64,000 bases of DNA from NCBI RefSeq assembly GCF_002210105.1, contig NZ_AQQU01000009.1:1-64000 (forward strand). The letters run 5' to 3'. The translations under genes and the position numbers were made by a program. Source of the stretch: Oceanicola sp. 22II-s10i (lineage in GTDB: Bacteria > Pseudomonadota > Alphaproteobacteria > Rhodobacterales > Rhodobacteraceae). The notes below the pieces were generated by a model that had not been told where the DNA came from, searched no databases, and saw only the letters and a program-made list of their open reading frames with translations. Below are positions 59,111-64,000 of the stretch, piece by piece; position 1 is the first letter of the stretch; each line of letters begins with the position of its first letter.

Positions 59111-60775
59111 ATGTATCACTACAACGATTTCGACCGCGACTTCCTCGCCAACCGCAACGCGCAGTTCCGCGCGCAGGTGAACCGCCGCATCGACGGCTCG
59201 CTGACCGAGGACGAGTTCAAGCCGCTGCGCCTGATGAACGGCCTCTACCTGCAGCTGCACGCCTACATGCTGCGGGTCGCGATCCCCTACGGCACCCTGT
59301 CGTCCGCGCAGATGCGCCAGCTCGCCATGATCGGCGACCGCTGGGACCGGGGTTACGGCCATTTCACCACCCGGCAGAACATCCAGTACAACTGGCCCAA
59401 GCTGAAGGATGTCCCCGACATGCTGGACGCGCTGGCCGAGGTCGGGATGCACGCGATCCAGACGTCGGGCAACACGATCCGCAACGTCACCGCCGACCAC
59501 TTCGCGGGCGCTGCGGCGGACGAGATCGCCGATCCCCGCCCGGTGGCCGAACTGATCCGCCAGTGGTCGACCGATCACCCGGAATTCCAGTTCCTGCCGC
59601 GCAAGTTCAAGATCGCCGTCACCGGGTCGCCCAACGACCGCGCCGTGACCAAGGCGCATGACATCGGCCTGCGCATGGTCCGCAACGACGCGGGCGAAGG
59701 CGGCTACGAGGTGATCGTGGGCGGCGGCCTTGGCCGGACCCCGATGATCGGCAAGGTGATCCGGGACTTCCTCCCGCGCGAGGACCTGCTGCCCTATCTC
59801 GAGGCGATCGTCAGCGTCTACAACCTGCTTGGCCGCCGCGACAACAAGTACAAGGCGCGGATCAAGATCACCGTCCACGAGAACGGCATCGACACGATCC
59901 GCGACAAGGTCGAGGCGAAATTCGCCGAACTGAAACCGCTGTTCTCCGGCGTCGATCAGCAGATGCTGCGCGAGATCGAGGGCCACTTCGCGGCCCCCGA
60001 GTTCCGGACGGCATCGACCGAAGCCTTTGACGACGCCTATGCCGCCGACCCGGTGTTCCGCGCATGGTGCGACACCAACCTGTCCGACCACCGCGCGGAC
60101 GGCTATGCCATCGTCTCGGTCAGCCTGAAGAAGCACGGCGCGACGCCGGGCGACGCGACGGGCGACCAGATGCGCACGTTGGCCGATCTGGCCGAGGCGT
60201 TCGGCCATGACGAACTGCGCATCAGCCACGAGCAGAACGTTATCCTGCCGCATGTTCACAAGTCGGACCTGCCCGCACTGCACCGCGCGCTGAAGGCCGC
60301 CGAGCTCGCCACCGCGAACATCGGCCTGATCAGCGACATCATCGCCTGCCCCGGCATGGACTACTGCGCGCTGGCGACGGCACGCTCGATCCCCGTCGCG
60401 CAGGAAATCGCGGAACGGTTCGAAGAGCTGAAGCTGGAGCACGAGATCGGTCCGCTCAAGATCAAGATCTCGGGCTGCATCAACGCCTGCGGACACCACC
60501 ATGTCGGCCATATCGGGATCCTCGGACTGGATCGCGCGGGGGTCGAGAACTATCAGATCACCCTCGGCGGCAACCACACCGAAGACGCTGTGATCGGCGA
60601 ACGCGCCGGCCCCGGTTTCGCCTATGACGAAGTCACCGACGCGATCGAGCGGATCATCCGCGCCTATCTCGACGTGCGCGAAAGCCCGGAGGAGGAGTTC
60701 CTCGACACCTTCCGCCGGGTCGGGACCGAACCGTTCAAGGCCGCGCTCTATCCCAAGGAAACGGTCGATGCCTGA
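59111..60775 (+). CDS. cysI: Sulfite reductase hemoprotein
   Basis: A 554-aa siroheme/4Fe-4S sulfite (or nitrite) reductase, reducing sulfite to sulfide with six electrons. Cluster ligands are visible as C413 and C419 (CPGMDYC) and C456 and C460 (SGCINACGHHH), the CX5C...CX3C pattern. RQNIQYNW near 95 and GNTIRNV near 119 line the anion site. Operon context with cysH makes sulfite the likely substrate. It overlaps cysH by eight nt. Confidence 0.94.
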   Translation: MYHYNDFDRDFLANRNAQFRAQVNRRIDGSLTEDEFKPLRLMNGLYLQLHAYMLRVAIPYGTLSSAQMRQLAMIGDRWDRGYGHFTTRQNIQYNWPKLKDVPDMLDALAEVGMHAIQTSGNTIRNVTADHFAGAAADEIADPRPVAELIRQWSTDHPEFQFLPRKFKIAVTGSPNDRAVTKAHDIGLRMVRNDAGEGGYEVIVGGGLGRTPMIGKVIRDFLPREDLLPYLEAIVSVYNLLGRRDNKYKARIKITVHENGIDTIRDKVEAKFAELKPLFSGVDQQMLREIEGHFAAPEFRTASTEAFDDAYAADPVFRAWCDTNLSDHRADGYAIVSVSLKKHGATPGDATGDQMRTLADLAEAFGHDELRISHEQNVILPHVHKSDLPALHRALKAAELATANIGLISDIIACPGMDYCALATARSIPVAQEIAERFEELKLEHEIGPLKIKISGCINACGHHHVGHIGILGLDRAGVENYQITLGGNHTEDAVIGERAGPGFAYDEVTDAIERIIRAYLDVRESPEEEFLDTFRRVGTEPFKAALYPKETVDA

Positions 60776-61895
60776 AGCCGCCCTCGACTTTGCCGACGAA
60801 CCGCCCGAGGCGCAGGCCGCCCGGATCGCGGAACTGAACGACCGCTACCGCCATCACGGCGCGACCTCGGTCCTGCAGGGCGCGCTGCGCGACCCGCAGG
60901 CGGGCAAGCTGACCCTGGTGTCGTCGTTCGGCGCGGAAAGCGTCGTGCTGCTGCACCTCGTCTCGGTCATCGACCGCCGGACGCCGGTGCTGTTCATCGA
61001 CACCCAGATGCTGTTCACCGAAACCCTGGTCTACCAGCAGGAGCTGGCCGAGCGTCTGGGGCTGGAAGACATCCGCATCATCCGCGCCGCCGACGCCGCC
61101 GTGGCGAAGGAAGATCCGGACGGCACCCTGCACCAGTTCGATACCGACGCCTGCTGCGACCTGCGCAAGACGCGGCCGCTGCAGACGGCGCTCAAGGGCT
61201 TCGACGGCTGGATCACCGGACGCAAGCGGTATCAGGGCACGTCCCGCGCCGCGCTCGACTTCTTCGAGGCGGACGGACCGGACCGGATCAAGGTCAACCC
61301 CTTGGCACACTGGGCGCCAGAGGATATTCGCGCCTATATGGACGAGAACCGCCTGCCCCGGCATCCGCTGGTGGCCAAGGGCTATCCCTCCATCGGATGC
61401 GCGCCCTGCACCTCGCCGGTCGCGCCGGGCGAAGACCCCCGCGCCGGACGCTGGCGGGGTCAGGACAAGAACGAATGCGGCATCCACATCGTGGACGGCC
61501 GCGTGGTGCGAAGGAGTGAACCGATGAACGTGATCGTGACCGACGCGGGCTTCCGGCAGGACGACTGGCAGGGCAACGCCGTGCTCGATCTGGCATCCGA
61601 CACCGACCCGAACACGGTGGACCTGTCCGCCGCACCGGGGCTGATCCGGGTGGACTTCCCCAGCTTCGCCGATGGCCGTGGCTTCACCATCGCCCGCCAG
61701 CTGCGCCTGCGCGGCTACAAGGGCCGCCTGCGGGCGCATGGCCACGTGATCGCCGATCAGTATGCCATGGCCCGCCGGTCCGGCTTCGACGAGGTCGAGA
61801 TCGCACCGGACCTCGCCGCGCGGCAGCCCGAGGCCCAGTGGCAGTTCCGGGCCGACTGGCAACGCGGCGATTACCAATCCCGCCTGCGCGGATAA
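60768..61895 (+). CDS. cysH: APS reductase CysH fused to DUF934 domain
   Basis: A 375-aa fusion. Residues 1 to about 250 are APS reductase: SFGAESVVLLH near 51, iron-sulfur ligands C129-C130 and C211-C214 (GCAPC), and active-site Cys237 in ECGIH; it reduces adenylyl sulfate to sulfite with thioredoxin. From Met253 the protein is a DUF934 domain (NVIVTDAGFRQDDW... GFTIARQLR), normally a separate gene. No stop interrupts the join, yet AAGGAG and the ATG at 61524 are kept, so both fused and separate products are possible. Confidence 0.9.
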   Translation: MPEAALDFADEPPEAQAARIAELNDRYRHHGATSVLQGALRDPQAGKLTLVSSFGAESVVLLHLVSVIDRRTPVLFIDTQMLFTETLVYQQELAERLGLEDIRIIRAADAAVAKEDPDGTLHQFDTDACCDLRKTRPLQTALKGFDGWITGRKRYQGTSRAALDFFEADGPDRIKVNPLAHWAPEDIRAYMDENRLPRHPLVAKGYPSIGCAPCTSPVAPGEDPRAGRWRGQDKNECGIHIVDGRVVRRSEPMNVIVTDAGFRQDDWQGNAVLDLASDTDPNTVDLSAAPGLIRVDFPSFADGRGFTIARQLRLRGYKGRLRAHGHVIADQYAMARRSGFDEVEIAPDLAARQPEAQWQFRADWQRGDYQSRLRG

Positions 61896-61989
61896 CCCGC
61901 ATCAGAAACATTCCGAACCCGCGATATAAACCTGACCCATGTCAAAGCTGGATCTTCGGCTCCGCTTCAGAAAGGCTGGCGACGAACCA

Positions 61990-62850
61990 ATGACCGAGAT
62001 GAAACCCGTGACCGACGCGACCGCACAGAAGGCCGACATCCCCAAGGCCCCCGCCCTGCCCGACGCCCAGACGGTGACCGAGGTGAAGCACTGGACCGAC
62101 CGGCTGTTCTCCTTCCGCTGCACGCGTCCGGCCTCTCTCCGGTTCCGGTCGGGCGAGTTCGTGATGATCGGCCTGATGGGCGATCCCGATCCCAAGACCG
62201 GCAAGCAGAAGCCGCTGCTGCGCGCCTATTCCATCGCCTCGCCCTCCTGGGACGAGGAGCTGGAGTTCTATTCGATCAAGGTGCAGGATGGCCCGCTGAC
62301 GTCGAAGCTGCAGCACATCAAGCCCGGCGATCAGGTCATCCTGCGGCCCAAGCCCGTTGGCACGCTGGTGCATGACGCGCTGCTGCCCGGCAAGCGCTGC
62401 TGGTTCTTCGCCACCGGAACCGGCATCGCGCCCTTCGCCTCGCTGATCCGCGATCCGCAGACCTACGAGGATTACGACAAGGTCATCCTGACCCACACCT
62501 GCCGCGAGGTGAAAGACCTCGAATACGGGCGGCAACTGGTCGAGACGGTGCGCAACGACGAGATGCTGCGCGAGCTGATCGGCGACGGGCTGGACAAGCT
62601 GGTCTACTACCCGACCACCACGCGGGACGAGAGCCCGAAGATGGGGCGCATCACCGACCTGCTGCGCTCGGGCGAGGTGTTCCGCGACCTCGGGATCGAC
62701 GATTTCGGGCCGGAGCACGACCGCGCGATGGTCTGCGGCTCGATGGGGCTGAACCTCGACATCAAGGAAATCCTCGAAAGCCACGGGCTGCGCGAGGGCG
62801 CGAATTCCGAGCCGAAGGAATATGTGGTCGAGAAGGCGTTTGTCGGCTGA
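61990..62850 (+). CDS. fpr: Ferredoxin/flavodoxin-NADP+ reductase
   Basis: A 286-aa FAD enzyme moving electrons between NADPH and ferredoxin or flavodoxin. The FAD motif RAYSIASPSWDEELEFYSIKV lies near 78, the NADP loop FFATGTGIAPFASLI near 138, and the C-terminus KEYVVEKAFVG is typical of the Fpr group. I start at ATG 61990; ATG 61939 gives 17 more residues but sits 11 nt after a TATAAA box. It may supply electrons for CysI. Confidence 0.93.
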   Translation: MTEMKPVTDATAQKADIPKAPALPDAQTVTEVKHWTDRLFSFRCTRPASLRFRSGEFVMIGLMGDPDPKTGKQKPLLRAYSIASPSWDEELEFYSIKVQDGPLTSKLQHIKPGDQVILRPKPVGTLVHDALLPGKRCWFFATGTGIAPFASLIRDPQTYEDYDKVILTHTCREVKDLEYGRQLVETVRNDEMLRELIGDGLDKLVYYPTTTRDESPKMGRITDLLRSGEVFRDLGIDDFGPEHDRAMVCGSMGLNLDIKEILESHGLREGANSEPKEYVVEKAFVG

Positions 62851-62960
62851 TCGGGTGAGGCGGGACGGGCTGAACCGTGCCGCCTGCGCAATGTCGGCGG
62901 AAGCCTGCCTGCGTTCGCAAGGCCGAACGTTTGCTGGACCTTTGGTTCATCTGGCTCACC

Positions 62961-63023
62961 GGACAGGTGCCAGGCGCGGGGGTTTCGCCTTGGTTCCGCG
63001 CCGGGCGGAAAAGTCACCCGGTC
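62961..63023 (+). repeat. Repeat B, diverged partial copy
   Basis: GGTGCCAGGCGCGGGGGTTTCG, CTTGGTTCCGCGCC and CACCCGGTC match the 3' third of copies 1 and 2 with several changes. It lies 30 nt upstream of full copy 2 in the same orientation, so this site may be a partial tandem. Confidence 0.55.
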
Positions 63024-63052
63024 TGGCAACAATCACCTCAACGCATGCAATC

Positions 63053-63240
63053 GGCCGGGACGCCTGCCCGTGGGTAGGCGCCCGCAGCGACTGATCGGTG
63101 CGCTTTATCCGGGCCACGAACCTCTTCTGCCCAAGGTCATCGCACGGGTGACAAAGCGCCTACCCGCCGGGACGGGCAGGCGCTCGGCGCGGCGGGCTTC
63201 GCCCTTGATTCCGCGCCCGGTTGGGTAAGGCACCCGGCCA
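63053..63240 (+). repeat. Dispersed intergenic repeat B, copy 2
   Basis: A 188-bp stretch colinear with 15087-15272 in the same orientation. Identical cores include CAAGCGCCTACCCGCCGGGA-like blocks and TTGATTCCGCGCCCGGT. It contains GCCTGCCCGTGGGTAGGC and GCGCCTACCCG/CGGGCAGGCGC hairpins. Confidence 0.75.
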
Positions 63241-63264
63241 TGCGCCTGCCGCGTCTTTGCCACC

Positions 63265-63293
63265 GTCATCCTCGGGGCAAGTCCGAGGATGAC
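63265..63293. repeat. Short palindromic element upstream of mnmH
   Basis: A perfect 11-bp stem GTCATCCTCGG/CCGAGGATGAC with loop GGCAAGT. Dyads of the CGTCATCCTCGGG type recur between genes in related genomes, so this may be a scattered palindromic unit. Role unknown; it could end fpr-side transcripts. Confidence 0.5.
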
Positions 63294-63346
63294 AGCTCCG
63301 GCACTGGCCCCTTCCCGTCGCCCCGCCTGTGCGGTATCTCACCGCA

Positions 63347-64000
63347 ATGCCCGTTACCCTGACCTCTATCTCGGACCTCGCCACCCTCGGCTTCGATGAC
63401 ATCATCGACGTCCGCGCCCCTGCCGAATACGCCGAGGACCACATCCCCGGCGCGATCTCGCTGCCGGTTCTGGACGACGAGGAACGTGCGCGGGTCGGGA
63501 CGATCTACAAGCAGGTCTCGCCCTTCGACGCCCGCAAGATCGGCGCCGCACTGGTGTCGCGCAACGCGGCCCGGCATATCGAGGGCCCGCTCTCGGACCG
63601 CGACGGCGCCTGGCGTCCGCTGGTCTATTGCTGGCGCGGCGGCCAGAGGTCGGGATCCTTCGCGACCATCCTCGGCCAGATCGGCTGGCGGGTGGAGACC
63701 ATCAAGGGCGGTTACAAGGCGTGGCGCGCACTGGTGGTCAAGGCGCTCTACGACGACCCTTTCCCGGCACCGGTGATCGTGCTGGACGGCAACACCGGGT
63801 CGGCCAAGACCGAACTTCTGAACCTGCTGCCCGAACGCGGCGTGCAGGTGATCGACCTCGAAGGGCTCGCCAATCATCGCGGCTCGCTCTTCGGCAACAT
63901 GGGGCCGCAACCCTCGCAGAAGGCGTTCGAATGCGCGCTGGCGATGGAGATCAGCCGCCTCGACCCGGCCCGGCCCGTGGTGGTGGAGGCCGAAAGCGCC
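63347..64000 (+). CDS. mnmH: tRNA 2-selenouridine synthase, 5' part
   Basis: The first 218 codons; the gene runs off the right edge. MnmH (SelU) replaces the sulfur of 2-thiouridine at the wobble base of certain tRNAs by selenium through a geranylated intermediate. The rhodanese part has DVRAPAEYAEDHIPGA near residue 21 and the active Cys in YCWRGGQRS near 93; the P-loop LDGNTGSAKT starts near 145. The start is ATG at 63347. Confidence 0.92.
   Translation, partial: MPVTLTSISDLATLGFDDIIDVRAPAEYAEDHIPGAISLPVLDDEERARVGTIYKQVSPFDARKIGAALVSRNAARHIEGPLSDRDGAWRPLVYCWRGGQRSGSFATILGQIGWRVETIKGGYKAWRALVVKALYDDPFPAPVIVLDGNTGSAKTELLNLLPERGVQVIDLEGLANHRGSLFGNMGPQPSQKAFECALAMEISRLDPARPVVVEAESA

Larger units (their letters stand above)
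62851..63346. other. Gene-free stretch with repeat copies and a dyad
   Basis: About 496 bp between fpr and mnmH. It holds a diverged partial copy of repeat B (62961-63023), a full copy (63053-63240) and a perfect hairpin (63265-63293). Open frames across it differ from those over copy 1 and look non-coding. No promoter was picked out for mnmH. Confidence 0.6.

Noticed and set aside
62822-63094. Short open frames across the fpr-mnmH gap
   Set aside because: They cross repeat boundaries, have no ribosome sites and are not kept between repeat copies.
1-64000. tRNA genes, CRISPR arrays, prophage or transposase genes
   Set aside because: None recognised by eye on either strand; a dedicated scan (tRNAscan-SE, CRISPR finder, ISfinder) would settle this.

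Overview
The window is a high-GC, densely coded chromosomal segment whose gene content and synteny point to an alphaproteobacterium of the Rhodobacteraceae (Roseobacter group). Pointers are ribBA(X)-ribH-nusB, siroheme synthase-DUF2849-cysI-cysH/DUF934-fpr, yajC-secD-secF upstream of ccmABCDG, a type III glutamine synthetase with a split glutamate-synthase-like trio, and intergenic GCCTCCGGCGG / CCCCCGAAGTATTT elements. No tRNA, rRNA, CRISPR array, transposase, integrase or phage gene was recognised. Family assignments rest on reading translated motifs, not on database searches.

Layout. 1-9.5 kb: start of tuf, a lipoprotein, a cytochrome P450 facing a sulfotransferase, then a riboflavin block (ribBA-type, ribH, nusB, a small membrane protein), a TetR regulator, a Gly/Asn-rich exported protein, an unknown gene and ribE. 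9.6-15 kb: a ChaC-type gamma-glutamylcyclotransferase and a capsule module (KpsS-like, Wza/KpsD-like lipoprotein, KpsC). 15-20 kb: a dispersed repeat, then glxB-glxC-glxD and glnT/gmaS. 20-25 kb: inositol monophosphatase, divergent metR/metF, three tandem hotdog thioesterases and a DUF2235 alpha/beta hydrolase. 25-33 kb: a lone form-II CoxL-like molybdenum hydroxylase, a marR-emrA-emrB efflux operon with a 29-bp operator, and a PLP decarboxylase divergent from an Lrp regulator. 33-41 kb: valS, a proline-rich secreted protein, acetoacetyl-CoA synthetase and glutamate dehydrogenase. 41.5-45.7 kb: three Tad pseudopilin-type genes, a PH-like membrane protein and a pirin. 45.8-53 kb: cytochrome c maturation (ccmABCDG) and Sec accessory (yajC-secDF) genes, all on the minus strand, plus TauE and Mth938-like genes. 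53-57.7 kb: a pseudouridine synthase, a GT87-type membrane protein, an XRE-cupin regulator, a DadA-like oxidase and an Lrp regulator. 57.8-64 kb: assimilatory sulfate reduction (siroheme, CysI, CysH), ferredoxin-NADP reductase, a second copy of the dispersed repeat and the start of mnmH.

Working together. The cys block makes siroheme, inserts it in sulfite reductase and reduces APS, with Fpr a plausible electron source. The rib genes make the flavins these enzymes need. The ccm genes mature c-type cytochromes. glxBCD/glnT and glutamate dehydrogenase handle glutamine/glutamate or N-methylglutamate nitrogen.

Points most worth a second look: an in-frame CysH-DUF934 fusion that keeps an internal ribosome site and ATG; loss of catalytic signatures in the C-terminal halves of both the RibBA-type protein and the siroheme synthase; two families of dispersed intergenic repeats; and a Gly/Asn low-complexity exported protein. 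I did not find a clear-cut undescribed defence or mobile system.
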